Program-made: the position numbers and the translations under genes
The notes under the pieces: generated by a model
Databases searched by the model: none
The model's input: the letters and a program-made list of their open reading frames with translations, nothing else
Told to the model about the DNA's origin: nothing
Assembly (NCBI RefSeq): GCF_008040105.1
Contig: NZ_VRMG01000005.1
Coordinates: 434,001-498,000 of the forward strand
Direction of reading: 5' to 3'
Length of the DNA stretch: 64,000 nt
Source of the DNA: Lacisediminihabitans profunda
Lineage (GTDB): Bacteria; Actinomycetota; Actinomycetes; Actinomycetales; Microbacteriaceae
In this document: one piece after another, positions 54,932 through 63,969 of the stretch
How the letters are laid out: every line of letters begins with the position of its first letter
How positions within the stretch are numbered: position 1 is the first letter of the stretch

Positions 54932-55707
54932 CTGTTGTCCTTCTTCTGGCCGGGCTCTCAGATATCACAGGCGCCTCCCGCGCTCAATCTGGGGAAGTCG
55001 GGTGCACTCCGGCGCAGAAGCTGGCCGGTCTCTGCCCTACGGTCAACGCCAACATCCGCGACGGCGAGGCGGTGCTCGACGGGTCGGCGAACACCGCCGG
55101 TTCGTCCGGGGCGGGCCGCGGCGGCCCCGCGCGTCCGGGCGCGGTGTGCCGACGCGCAGCGGGTTGCGCCGGAGCCCCGGCCCCGGTTCCGCCGCCCCTG
55201 CGCGACGGCTACACGGTGACCGCACCGGTGACGCTTCGCGATCTGGTCGGCTTTCGGCCCGCATCCGGCATCGACTACATGCAACCGAACGGCTGGATGG
55301 TGGTGGGTCTCGACACCAACTTCTATGCGGTGGCGGGCGTGCAGGAGCAGCGGGGACTGCTTCTGGCTCAGGAGGCATCCGTGCGGTTCACCGCGATTCG
55401 CTACCACTGGTCGTACGGGGACGGTGCCACGCGCAGCACGACAACGGGCGGCTCGCCATGGGCGGCGCAGGGCGCCGGCGAGTTCGACGCGACCCTCACC
55501 AGCCACATCTACCGCAGTCCCGGAACGTATTCGATCGACCTCACCATCGAGTTTTCCGCTGAGTACCGTTACGCGGGCGGCGACTGGACCGCCATCGCGG
55601 GCTCGATCCCCGTGCAGGCCAACCGCCTCGTGGCCACCGCCGGCGAAGCGCAGACGGTCCTGGTCGGGTCGGATTGCGCCGCCAACCCTTCCGGACCGGG
55701 CTGCTGA
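54901..55707 (+). CDS. Secreted PKD-like protein of unknown function
   Basis: A 268-residue protein from GTG 54901. A signal peptide (WVTVVLLLAGLSDITGASRA) precedes a Cys-containing segment (GCTPAQKLAGLCP). The C-terminal half has a PKD-like pattern (YHWSYGDGATRS, then HIYRSPGTYSIDLTIEF). Two further cysteines close the protein (SDCAANPSGPGC). Probably exported and disulfide-bonded; partner of the preceding lipoprotein. Confidence 0.75.
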   Translation: MERHRLLRWVTVVLLLAGLSDITGASRAQSGEVGCTPAQKLAGLCPTVNANIRDGEAVLDGSANTAGSSGAGRGGPARPGAVCRRAAGCAGAPAPVPPPLRDGYTVTAPVTLRDLVGFRPASGIDYMQPNGWMVVGLDTNFYAVAGVQEQRGLLLAQEASVRFTAIRYHWSYGDGATRSTTTGGSPWAAQGAGEFDATLTSHIYRSPGTYSIDLTIEFSAEYRYAGGDWTAIAGSIPVQANRLVATAGEAQTVLVGSDCAANPSGPGC

Positions 55708-55835
55708 GCCTCCTGCGGGGTGCTGCAGGGCGCTCCGGCGCGAATGGAGGCAAGGGTCGGCAGCCTCACAGCGCGTCCAAATAGAATGCTCAGGTTGCCA
55801 GAGGATGCTGGCAACGCTTGGAAGGAGCAGCCCCC

Positions 55836-57308
55836 ATGACCGACGCACCGAAGGACCCAGCTTCCGGGTCCGACACCCCCGAATCTTTCTCCGAAAACGA
55901 GGCGCGACTCAACACTGCGAGCGACGGCACGCCCGCCACGGAGGCCCAGAACGAGACCACCCCGGTGGATGTCTCGTCCGGTGATCTTTCGAACCCGGCC
56001 GCCAGCCGGGCCGCCACCGAGGAACAGTTCTACGCGCCCACGGCCACGCAGCCCCTTGACCCGACCCTCCACACCACGGCGGCACCCTCCACCGCCAAGC
56101 GATCGAACACCGTGGGACTCGTCGCGGCCCTCGCCGTCGGCGCCCTCGTGGGAGGCGTGTCTGGCGCAGGCGTAGCCGCGTGGGCGATTACGTCCAACCA
56201 GGGCAGCCAGGTCACCTCCTCCACCAGCACTCCGCAGAACATCACGGTGAACGACACCGAGAGTGTGAACGTGATTACCGCGGTGGCGGCCAAGGCAGGT
56301 CCCTCGGTCGTCACCATCTCCGTCTCCAGCAAGTCGGCGGCGGGCACAGGATCCGGCGTCGTGCTCAGCAAGGACGGCTACGTGCTCACCAACACCCACG
56401 TCGTCACCCTCGACGGCGAGATCGCGGACCCCGCGGTCAAGGTCACCACCTCGGACGGCCACCTCTACGACGCGACGGTCGTCGGCACCGACCCGATCGC
56501 GGACCTCGCGGTCATCAAGCTCAAGAACGCGAGCAACCTCACCCCCGCCGACTTCGCCGACTCGAGCAAGCTCAACGTCGGAGCGACCGCCATCGCGATC
56601 GGCGCGCCGCTCGGCCTCGCCAACACGGTCACCGACGGCATCGTGAGTGCCCTGAACCGCAGCATTTCCATCGCCTCATCGGCCGCACCCAAGTCGGGTT
56701 CCGGCGACAGCTCGAGCCCGAACACGAGTCCGTTCGACTTCTGGAACTTCGACAACGGCCAGGGCAACGGCAACGGTAACAGCCAGGCTCCGGCCACGGC
56801 CGCCGCCACGATCTCCCTCCCGGTGATCCAGACGGATGCCGCCATCAACCCCGGCAACTCGGGTGGCGCGCTCCTCGACTCCAACGCGAAGGTGATCGGC
56901 ATCAACGTGGCGATCGCGAGCGCGAGCGGCTCGTCGTCCACGTCCGGCAACATCGGAGTCGGCTTCGCCATCCCGTCCAATCTCGCCCAGCGTGTGGCGA
57001 ACGAGATCATCAAGAACGGCAAGGCCACCCACGGCCTGCTGGGCGCGAGTGTCACGGATGTCTCGTCCACCGACACGAGTGCGGTCGTCGGAGCGGTCAT
57101 CAAGCAGGTCACCGGCGGCGGAGCGGCTGACAAGGCCGGGCTCCAGGCAGGCGACGTGATCACCCAGTTCGACGGTGTCGCGATCACCAGCAGCACCGAC
57201 CTCACCGCCCAGGTGCGGTTCCTTCCGGCGGGCGCCACGACCGACCTCACCTACGTGCGAGGCGGAAAGACCTCGAACGCCACGGTGACCCTCGGAGCCC
57301 TCGGCTGA
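55836..57308 (+). CDS. HtrA/DegP-type trypsin-like serine protease with PDZ domain
   Basis: A 490-residue protein from ATG 55836 with AAGGAG at 55822-55827. A disordered acidic N-terminus is followed by one membrane helix (VGLVAALAVGALVGGVSGAGV). The S1C protease triad follows: His in VLTNTHVVT, Asp in DPIADLAVIKL, Ser in NPGNSGGALLD. A PDZ domain is C-terminal (LQAGDVITQFDGVAI). A Ser/Asn/Gly-rich insert lies between Asp and Ser (about 290-320). Envelope quality-control protease. Confidence 0.93.
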   Translation: MTDAPKDPASGSDTPESFSENEARLNTASDGTPATEAQNETTPVDVSSGDLSNPAASRAATEEQFYAPTATQPLDPTLHTTAAPSTAKRSNTVGLVAALAVGALVGGVSGAGVAAWAITSNQGSQVTSSTSTPQNITVNDTESVNVITAVAAKAGPSVVTISVSSKSAAGTGSGVVLSKDGYVLTNTHVVTLDGEIADPAVKVTTSDGHLYDATVVGTDPIADLAVIKLKNASNLTPADFADSSKLNVGATAIAIGAPLGLANTVTDGIVSALNRSISIASSAAPKSGSGDSSSPNTSPFDFWNFDNGQGNGNGNSQAPATAAATISLPVIQTDAAINPGNSGGALLDSNAKVIGINVAIASASGSSSTSGNIGVGFAIPSNLAQRVANEIIKNGKATHGLLGASVTDVSSTDTSAVVGAVIKQVTGGGAADKAGLQAGDVITQFDGVAITSSTDLTAQVRFLPAGATTDLTYVRGGKTSNATVTLGALG

Positions 57309-57322
57309 TCGTTACAGGAATC

Positions 57323-57366
57323 CAGGCACGGTCCCCGCGAGACGGCGGGGACCGTGCCTGTTTCTT
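57323..57366 (+). terminator. Rho-independent terminator of the HtrA-type gene
   Basis: A 16-bp perfect stem (57323-57338 with 57345-57360), loop gagacg, then TTTCTT. 15 bases after the stop codon. Confidence 0.92.
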
Positions 57367-57432
57367 GCCGGCTGCCTGTTTCGAGTCGGCTGGTAGGCTC
57401 GACCGACCGACCACCCAGCTGTATTGGACCCC

Positions 57433-58482
57433 ATGACGCCCGAGGCACCCGCCCTTCCCGGTGTGTCCTACGTGATCCCCGTGCTCAACGAGGTGTCGTA
57501 CATCGGCAACGCGATCCGCACGGTCCTGGCCCAGGACTATGCCGGCGAGGTCGAGGTGATCCTCGCCCTCGGCCCGTCGACGGATGGCACGAATGAGGTG
57601 GTCAACGGTTTCGCGGCCGCGGACCCCCGAATCGTCACGGTCCTGAACCCGGACACCGACATCCCGGTCGGCCTCAATCTCGCGATTCGGGCGAGCAAGT
57701 ATCCGATCATCGTGCGCGTCGACGCCCACTCGGAGCTCGAACCGAGCTACACCCGCCGGGCCATCGAGACCCTCGACCGCACCGGCTCAGCCAACGTCGG
57801 CGGGGTCATGAGGGCGCAGGGCAAGACCCCGTTCCAGTCCGCGGTCGCCCGGGCCTACAACAGCCGGTTCGGCCTGGGCGGCGGGAGCTATCACGGGGGA
57901 GCGGAGGAGGGTCCGGCGGAGTCCGCCTATCTCGGGGTCTTCCGCACGGAGGTGCTCGAGGAGGTGGACTACTTCGATGAGACCATCCGCCGTGGCGAGG
58001 ACTGGGAACTGAACCTGCGCATCCGGGCCGCCGGTCACTCGGTCTGGTTCGACCCGTCGCTCGAGGTCACCTACTGGCCGCGGGAGAGCTGGACCAAGCT
58101 TGTGCGCCAGTTCTGTGCCACCGGTATCTGGCGCGGCGAACTCGTTCGCCGGTACGCCGGACGCAACCCGTGGCGCTTCTTCGCCCCGCCGGCGCTCGTA
58201 CTCGCCCTGATGCTCAGCATCGTCGTGTTCGTGCTTCAGGTGACGGGAGTGCTCACCGGATGGGCGAGCGTGCTGCTCTCCCTCGTCTACGCCGGCCCCG
58301 CCGCGTACCTGGTGCTGCTCCTGCTCCTGAGCTTCTCCCGGGCGGGCGGTCCGGCCTGGCCGGACCGCTGGCGGTTCTTCCTCGTTCTGCCCACGATGCA
58401 CCTCAGCTGGGGTGTCGGGTTCATCATCGGCGTCATCCGGGGTGCCCGGGACACGACCGACACGTCGCGCACCGGAATCTGA
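57433..58482 (+). CDS. Glycosyltransferase family 2 (ExoA-like) with C-terminal membrane helices
   Basis: About 349 residues from ATG 57433 (TTG 57424 possible). The GT-A domain begins VSYVIPVLNEVSYIGNAI, with the DxD motif in IIVRVDAHSEL and an acceptor-site ED in RRGEDWELNLRIRAAGH. Three C-terminal helices anchor it to the membrane. It resembles succinoglycan ExoA-type transferases and is likely part of the envelope polymer region to its right. Confidence 0.9.
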   Translation: MTPEAPALPGVSYVIPVLNEVSYIGNAIRTVLAQDYAGEVEVILALGPSTDGTNEVVNGFAAADPRIVTVLNPDTDIPVGLNLAIRASKYPIIVRVDAHSELEPSYTRRAIETLDRTGSANVGGVMRAQGKTPFQSAVARAYNSRFGLGGGSYHGGAEEGPAESAYLGVFRTEVLEEVDYFDETIRRGEDWELNLRIRAAGHSVWFDPSLEVTYWPRESWTKLVRQFCATGIWRGELVRRYAGRNPWRFFAPPALVLALMLSIVVFVLQVTGVLTGWASVLLSLVYAGPAAYLVLLLLLSFSRAGGPAWPDRWRFFLVLPTMHLSWGVGFIIGVIRGARDTTDTSRTGI

Positions 58483-58492
58483 CCACGCGGCC

Positions 58493-60022
58493 TCAGCCGA
58501 TGATCCGCTCCTCGAGCAGCCGCCGAACCACGCGCTCCGCCGCTCCGCCGTCGTCGCGCGGGTTGAATCGGCGTTGCCAGGCGCGGTACTTGTCCGCGTA
58601 GCGCGCGCGCACGGCGTCGCGGTCGTGCACGAGGGCGACGAGCTCGGCGGGATCCGAGACGACGGGCCCCGGCGCCACGGCGCTGAGGTCGAAGTAGAAG
58701 CCACGAAGCTTCTCGCGGTAGTGCACGAGATCCGGGGTGAAGAAGAACAGCGGCTTGCCCGTGACGGTGAAGTCGAACATCACCGAGGAGTAGTCCGTGA
58801 CGAGGGCGTCAGCCACGAGGAACAGTTCGGAGATGTCGGGGTAGCCGGTCACGTCGAGCACGTTGCGGGCCTTGAGGTCCTCGCCGGGGAGGAGGGTGCG
58901 GGAGTGCCCGCGGATCAGGGTCACGTACCCCGCACCGAGGTTCTCGGCGAAGCGAGACACATCCAGATGGTCGACGTGGTCCGGGCGGTCGTCGCGCCAG
59001 GTGGGTGCGTAGAGCAGCACCGCCACGCCATCCGGGATGCCGAGGCGACGCCGAACGGCCGCCGCATCGCCGGTGAGGAGCACGTCGTCGCGCGGATAGC
59101 CCTCCTGCCAAACCGGCCCCAGAAATGCATACGCCGAGCGGAATACTCTCGTCGAGTACGGATTCTGCGCGAGCAGGATGTCCCACCGGGCCCGCTCCCG
59201 CAGGGTGGCTAGGGCGGGTCGGGCGCCGAGGCGAAGACGGCTGAGCGCGAGCTTCTTGAGCATCGTGCCGTGCCAGGTCTGCAGCACCGTCTGGTACGAG
59301 CGTTTGCGGAACCGCTTGCGCAGCCAGTCGTTGATCACCAGCAGCCGGGCCGAACCGCGGATGCGCCACCAGTCCTCGCTGCCCTCGATCAGCGCGATCG
59401 AGCCCTCCGGCACCGCGACCGAGGCGTCCGCGACGCTCCAATACCGGGCGATGTCCGGCCGCAGCCTGGCGAACTCTCGGTCGATGGCGAGCGGGTTGCA
59501 GGACGCGTTCTGCCCGTAGAAGCTCTCGAAGAACACGGCGTCGAGCGGCTCGAACCGCGCGGAACGATAGTCGGCCTCGAGCGACGCCTGCTGCAGCGGC
59601 CCGCGTTCCCGGTCGCTGAGGGGGGCGGAGAAGCGCAGGCCGAGGCCGTCCTCCCGGTCGTCGAAGGCCACCCGGGTCACCCCCTCGATGAGCTGGGGGG
59701 CTGGAAGGGCCGCGTCGACGTCGATGCGGAGGGGCGAGCCGTCGTCGGTCAGCAGGATCGCCTCGTATTGGCCGGACCGGGGCGGAAGAGCCGGCCCTCC
59801 CCAGAGCGACTCGAGCAGGGGGAGGGTGGCGCTCCAGCGGCCGTTGGCGACGGAGACCGGGGCACCGAGCGTCTGCCGGGAGCCGCGCACCTCGAGTTTC
59901 GCCGGCGTGCCCACGCTCACCGCCCCCGCGAGGGAGACCGCAGGCGCCGGCGACGTGAGCACGGTGACCGAGTCGACGATTGCCAGCCCGACCGGAGGCC
60001 CGCCTCGCTCGCTCCGTGTCAT
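58493..60022 (-). CDS. CDP-glycerol:poly(glycerophosphate) glycerophosphotransferase-like protein (TagF/TagB type)
   Basis: A 509-residue protein from ATG 60022. The C-terminal 350 residues carry TagF/TagB landmarks: LQTWHGTMLKKLAL, LLYAPTWRDDRPD, LIRGHSR, ALVTDYSSVMFDF, FFFTPDL. An N-terminal beta-rich domain of about 140 residues is extra. It overlaps the upstream paralogue by ATGA. Predicted to build a teichoic acid-like polymer at the inner face of the membrane. Confidence 0.88.
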   Translation of the reverse strand: MTRSERGGPPVGLAIVDSVTVLTSPAPAVSLAGAVSVGTPAKLEVRGSRQTLGAPVSVANGRWSATLPLLESLWGGPALPPRSGQYEAILLTDDGSPLRIDVDAALPAPQLIEGVTRVAFDDREDGLGLRFSAPLSDRERGPLQQASLEADYRSARFEPLDAVFFESFYGQNASCNPLAIDREFARLRPDIARYWSVADASVAVPEGSIALIEGSEDWWRIRGSARLLVINDWLRKRFRKRSYQTVLQTWHGTMLKKLALSRLRLGARPALATLRERARWDILLAQNPYSTRVFRSAYAFLGPVWQEGYPRDDVLLTGDAAAVRRRLGIPDGVAVLLYAPTWRDDRPDHVDHLDVSRFAENLGAGYVTLIRGHSRTLLPGEDLKARNVLDVTGYPDISELFLVADALVTDYSSVMFDFTVTGKPLFFFTPDLVHYREKLRGFYFDLSAVAPGPVVSDPAELVALVHDRDAVRARYADKYRAWQRRFNPRDDGGAAERVVRRLLEERIIG

Positions 60023-61269
60023 TTCCGCGCCTTCTGTCTGAGAACTATCTCGGAATACACTCTCTCAGCATTCCGGCCGTCCTGAAACGTGAAGTGCCGC
60101 GTCGCGAGGTCGGCGGAGTGCGCACGCACCTCGCCCGCCCAGGCGGGGTCGTCCTCGAGCCGCCGGAGTTGGCCGAGCAGTGCCGACCAGGTGCGCACCT
60201 CTCGACCGCCACTGAATTCACGGTACGGCTCGTAGAATCCGCGGGACTCGGAGTACGACTCCTCGTCCGGGGCGAGGAACAGGATCGGGCCGCCGGTGAG
60301 CGAGTAGTCGAGCGCGATCGACGAGTAGTCGGTGATCAACACGTCGACGGCGGGCAGCACGGGGGTCACGTCGGCGAGCCCGGTCGAGTCGAGCAGCACG
60401 ACACGATCGGATGCCGCGACGCCGCCCCGGTAATCGCCGACGCCGTGCGGGTGCGGTCGCAGCACCAGGACGGAGTCGGACGCCAGAAGGTACTCGTCGA
60501 TCCGGAGCCAGTCGTCGGCGGAGGGGATGCCGGGGTCGGCCTCGCCGTCCCGCCAGGTGGGGGCGAACAGGATGATCGTCGAGTCCGTCGGGGGCAGGCG
60601 GAGCCGCGCGAAGAGCAGTTCCCGTGCTCGCGCCGACCGCTCGGCTGGAGTGCCGCGGGAGAGAACGTCGTCGCGCGGGTCGCCCGTCACGGCGATCCGG
60701 CTCGCGGGCAGTCCGAAGGCGGTGCGCAGCCGATCGGCGGCCAGGGGCGATGCCGCCGGCATGAAGGAGATGCCGTCGAACCCCGCGCGATAGGCGCGGC
60801 GGAGGGGCCCGCGCAACCTCCGCGCCCCGGGCAGACGGGTGCGCATTGTGGCCGGCGAATCGAGCTGGATGAGCTTGAGCGGGATGCCGTGCCAGAGCTG
60901 CACGACGAACCCCCCACGGGTGCCGTAGCGGTTCACATCGCCGAAGCCGTGGGTGACCACGAGGACCCGGGCCCGCAGGGTGAGCCAGAGGCCGCGGGCG
61001 CTCGACTTCAGCGTCGCGTCGAGGCCGAGCGCCCGGGCATCCGCGAGCTCCCGATCGTCGCGGGCGAGCCAGGCGAGGCGCGGCGGGGTGGGCTTCGCCC
61101 GCGCGAGAAGGAAGAGTTCGAGGGCGCCTTCCCCGACGCCGGATCCACAGCCGACCACCCAGCGATCGTCCGACCGGGGGACGGCGAGGCTGGCGAGGGC
61201 GCCGAGCGCGTAGAGCGGGAGCGACAGGAGCTTCTTCGCATTCCCTGACGCAAAGTTGAACCCGGGCAC
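60019..61269 (-). CDS. CDP-glycerol glycerophosphotransferase family protein
   Basis: A 416-residue protein from ATG 61269. VQLWHGIPLKLIQLDS, IILFAPTWRDGEAD, LVLRPHPHG, LITDYSSIALDYSL and ILFLAPDEESY are the same landmarks as in the following paralogue, without its N-terminal extension. The two genes are translationally coupled. Likely primase- and polymerase-like steps of one polymer. Confidence 0.88.
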   Translation of the reverse strand: MPGFNFASGNAKKLLSLPLYALGALASLAVPRSDDRWVVGCGSGVGEGALELFLLARAKPTPPRLAWLARDDRELADARALGLDATLKSSARGLWLTLRARVLVVTHGFGDVNRYGTRGGFVVQLWHGIPLKLIQLDSPATMRTRLPGARRLRGPLRRAYRAGFDGISFMPAASPLAADRLRTAFGLPASRIAVTGDPRDDVLSRGTPAERSARARELLFARLRLPPTDSTIILFAPTWRDGEADPGIPSADDWLRIDEYLLASDSVLVLRPHPHGVGDYRGGVAASDRVVLLDSTGLADVTPVLPAVDVLITDYSSIALDYSLTGGPILFLAPDEESYSESRGFYEPYREFSGGREVRTWSALLGQLRRLEDDPAWAGEVRAHSADLATRHFTFQDGRNAERVYSEIVLRQKARK

Positions 61270-61994
61270 GAGTGGAGCCTAGCAGCAGGCAATGCGGGCG
61301 ATCCGGGCTCGGGCGCTGCGGCCGACGGACCTGCGCGCGGTGGACGAGTTCGGTGGGGAGTCATCCCCGCTCGACTCGGAGTCGGACGACGGCTAGGTGC
61401 TGCTTTGACTTGTTACTGACGTTCGCGTGTGGCCGTCGCCGACGTTGCGGATCTCGTGGTCGTGGACCTCGACCCCGTCGCGGCTGCCCGGACGCCCTCC
61501 GCCGCATGCCGGTCGCCGCGACGACGCTCGATTGTGCCGCCCGCGTTGGTCGGGCCGCGTTCTGCAGGACGGGGCCCCGGAGGCGTGGGTGCCCACCCCG
61601 CAGACTCTGGTTGTGCAGGACAGCTTGTGCAGGACACGGCAGGGGTGTGGCGACCCGAAGGGTCCCGGTCTGCAGGACGCTCCGTCGGTTCTGCACCTAA
61701 ACGTCCTCGCTACCTGCCCGAGGCGTCCTGCACAAGCCGTCCTGCCGTCCTGCACAAGCCGTCCTGCCGTCCTGCACAAGCCGTCCTGCCGTCCTGCACA
61801 ACCTGTCCTGCACAACCAGAGTCTGCGGGGCGGGCACCCGTGGACACCCGAGCCGTCCTGCACAACGCGTGCCAGGGGCAAGGGAGTGCCGAACAGTGGC
61901 GGGGACAGGCGGGCCGAAAACGCCCTCCCGGCCTGGCCCCACGAATACCATCGCCACAGGCCCCACACCGCGATCGCAGCCCTAGCCCCGGGCA
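61270..61994. repeat. Gene-free 725-bp region with large imperfect dyad and tandem repeats
   Basis: Left arm 61587-61643 and right arm 61785-61839 are complementary over about 55 positions with two substitutions and a two-base insertion. The 141 bases between them hold more of the same word (TGCAGGAC or its complement GTCCTGCA). Outside the arms the word recurs at 61563-61570 and 61856-61863, so the dyad spans about 300 bases. No plausible gene: every open frame here is a Cys/Arg-rich repeat translation. Confidence 0.75.
61724..61811. repeat. 22-bp tandem direct repeat, four units
   Basis: Unit cgtcctgcacaagccgtcctgc. Units at 61724, 61746 and 61768 are identical; the fourth at 61790 differs at three positions. 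Each unit itself holds two copies of GTCCTGC. It lies between and partly within the arms of the large dyad. Confidence 0.9.
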
Positions 61995-62291
61995 TCAGAA
62001 ACTCACCCGCCAGAGGTATTCCCGGCCGTTCGGTCTGAACCAGCGGACAACGAGCACGGTGCACCTGGCGAGGTCCCGGCCGGACACCATGACCTCGAGG
62101 GACTCCCCGGGAAGCAGGGTCGCGGGCAGGCTGGCGGGCATCATCCCCGAACCGAGAAGGCTCACGGTCACGCCGTCCACCGGCTCCGTCCCCGCATTGG
62201 TGAGGAGGTACCGCCGTGGCCCGGTGTCCCGGTCGAGGCGGAACGGGACCGGGTAGGCGTCGTCGAGGTCAGGGAGGCTGTGAGTGGTCAT
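61995..62291 (-). CDS. Small protein of unknown function
   Basis: A 98-residue protein from ATG 62291. Compact, beta-rich composition (RYLLTNAGTEPVDGVTVSLLG; LLPGESLEVMVSGRDLA; VLVVRWFRPNG), no signal peptide or membrane helix. Ordinary codon use supports coding. Family not recognised. Confidence 0.65.
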   Translation of the reverse strand: MTTHSLPDLDDAYPVPFRLDRDTGPRRYLLTNAGTEPVDGVTVSLLGSGMMPASLPATLLPGESLEVMVSGRDLARCTVLVVRWFRPNGREYLWRVSF

Positions 62292-62376
62292 GCGGCGAAT
62301 CTAATGAGGGCGTGCGACGGCACGGCGTTGCCGGTGCACACCTCCTGACCGCTCTCGGTGTGAGGGAGGGGCGGTC

Positions 62377-63198
62377 TTAGGGTTTCGGCGGCCGCGGAGT
62401 CTTCCGAGCGCGCGGGGCCTTGGGCTCGGACGCTGTTTTCCCAAACCGGGGGAGCGCGATGCGCGAGCGGGCGGTCTGCACCCGCACCGGTCGCACCTTC
62501 GGTTCGAGCACGAGGGGGAACGACTCGGGCGGCGGTCCGAAGGCATCTCGCGCGCTGGTGACGACCTTGCGACCGAGCATGTGGTTACCGGTTCCGCCGA
62601 TCACAGCACCGATCCCGAACGGGATCGCCCGCCCGATGATGCTTGCGCCCTGGGTGGCCGCGAACCTCTTCACGAAGACCCGCTTGACCCTGTCGCCGAC
62701 CTGCCCCATCGCCGCCTGCGGAAGGCTCTTTGTCACGAGCTCGCCCCAGAAGCGTCCACGCGACGGGCCGACGCCGGCGGCCTGACCGGCGAGTTGCTTC
62801 ACGAGGTCGGAGCCGGCGGTGCCCAGCATCATGGTCATCACGAGGGTTCGCGCCCGCTCCGGATCCTCCACGGCGATGCCGTGCACCTCGGTCACCGACT
62901 GCGCGAAGAGGGCACTCGTCTCGAGGAAGCCCGCCGTCTCCACCCCGCTGAGGGCGAGGGAGATGCCGAAGCCGACGCCGGGGATCACGGCGCTCGCCCC
63001 GACGGCGGCGCCTCCTGTGGTGACCGCGGCGAGGTAGTGGCGCTCGAGGATGGTCACGATCTCCGCCGGAGTCGCCCCGGGATGCCGCTGGCGAATTCCC
63101 CGCACGTGGGCGATCACGAGGGGCCGCTGCACCGAGAGCAGCCGGTCGATCCCCGCCTCCACCGGAGCGGTCTGTCGGGCGCCGACGGGCAGCGTCAC
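62377..63198 (-). CDS. Hypothetical membrane-associated protein (EcsC-like)
   Basis: About 273 residues from GTG 63198, overlapping the ABC ATPase stop by 4 bases (GTGA). Two Gly/Ala-rich hydrophobic stretches (TTGGAAVGASAVIPGVGFGISLAL; IIGRAIPFGIGAVIGGTG) flank a helical core (ARTLVMTMMLGTAGSDLVKQL). The tail is basic and Pro-rich. Resembles EcsC-family proteins; function unknown. Its coupling to an export ATPase is notable. Confidence 0.65.
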   Translation of the reverse strand: MTLPVGARQTAPVEAGIDRLLSVQRPLVIAHVRGIRQRHPGATPAEIVTILERHYLAAVTTGGAAVGASAVIPGVGFGISLALSGVETAGFLETSALFAQSVTEVHGIAVEDPERARTLVMTMMLGTAGSDLVKQLAGQAAGVGPSRGRFWGELVTKSLPQAAMGQVGDRVKRVFVKRFAATQGASIIGRAIPFGIGAVIGGTGNHMLGRKVVTSARDAFGPPPESFPLVLEPKVRPVRVQTARSRIALPRFGKTASEPKAPRARKTPRPPKP

Positions 63199-63968
63199 GG
63201 GGTGACTCCGTACTCCTGGTTGTAGCGGTCGAGCACCTCGTCGATGGACGCGTCGAGCACGAGCGCGCCCTTGTCGAGGTACAGGCCCCTGGTGCAGAAC
63301 CGGCGCAGATCTCTCTCGTTGTGGGACACGAAGAACAGGGTACGCCCGCCCGCCAAGAGCTCCTCGATGCGCCGGTAGCACTTCTCCCGGAAGCCCTTGT
63401 CGCCCACGGCGAGCACCTCGTCCACGAGCAGGATGGGCTCCTCGAGCCTCGAGATCACCGAGAACGCGATGCGCACCTTCATTCCGCTCGACAGGTGCTT
63501 GTACGGGGTGTCGAGAAAGTCGCCGATCTCCGCGAACGCGATGATCTCATCGAACTGAGCGTCGATCTCTGCGCGCTTCATGCCGTGCAGGCCGGCCGTG
63601 AGGTACACGTTGTCCCGCACGGTGAGGTCGTCGACGAAGCCTCCGGTGATCTCGATCAGCGGAGCCACACCGGCGTGCACCCCGATTCTGCCCTCGTCCG
63701 GGTACACGACCTCGGCCACGAGCTTGAGCAGGGTGGACTTGCCCTGCCCGTTGCGCCCGACCACGCCGATCGCCTCGCCCGGAGCGACGCTGAACGACAC
63801 GTTACGCAGCGCCCAGAACTCGCCGGGGCGAGCGCGGCGTTGCGAGCCGGCGAAGAGGTCCTTGAAGCTGCGGCGCGAACGGCGGTTGCGCTTGAACCGG
63901 ATGCCGACATCCGAGACGGTGATCACGGGGGCCTGCACCGCGGTCACCGGGGTGCTGAGATCCGTCAC
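63195..63968 (-). CDS. Polysaccharide/teichoic acid ABC exporter ATP-binding protein (TagH/RfbE type)
   Basis: A 257-residue protein from GTG 63968. Walker A GVVGRNGQGKSTLL, signature HLSSGMKVRIAF, Walker B EPILLVDEVLAVGD, H-loop FFVSHNERD. The basic N-terminal insert (RFKRNRRSRRSFKDLFAG) is typical of teichoic acid and O-antigen exporters. It would export the polymer made by the CDP-glycerol-type enzymes. Confidence 0.92.
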   Translation of the reverse strand: MTDLSTPVTAVQAPVITVSDVGIRFKRNRRSRRSFKDLFAGSQRRARPGEFWALRNVSFSVAPGEAIGVVGRNGQGKSTLLKLVAEVVYPDEGRIGVHAGVAPLIEITGGFVDDLTVRDNVYLTAGLHGMKRAEIDAQFDEIIAFAEIGDFLDTPYKHLSSGMKVRIAFSVISRLEEPILLVDEVLAVGDKGFREKCYRRIEELLAGGRTLFFVSHNERDLRRFCTRGLYLDKGALVLDASIDEVLDRYNQEYGVTP

Positions 63969-63969
63969 G

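Noticed and set aside
59105-59135. Possible third copy of the cruciform element (agaaatgcat)
   Set aside because: Only ten bases match, inside a coding gene, with no partner arm.
61724-61811. Possible CRISPR array
   Set aside because: The 22-bp units are directly adjacent with no spacers and no cas genes are nearby.
61393-62064. A 223-codon Cys/Arg-rich frame over the repeat region
   Set aside because: Its repeating CRTGCAGRQDGL-like text is a translation of the 22-bp and GTCCTGCA repeats, with no ribosome site.
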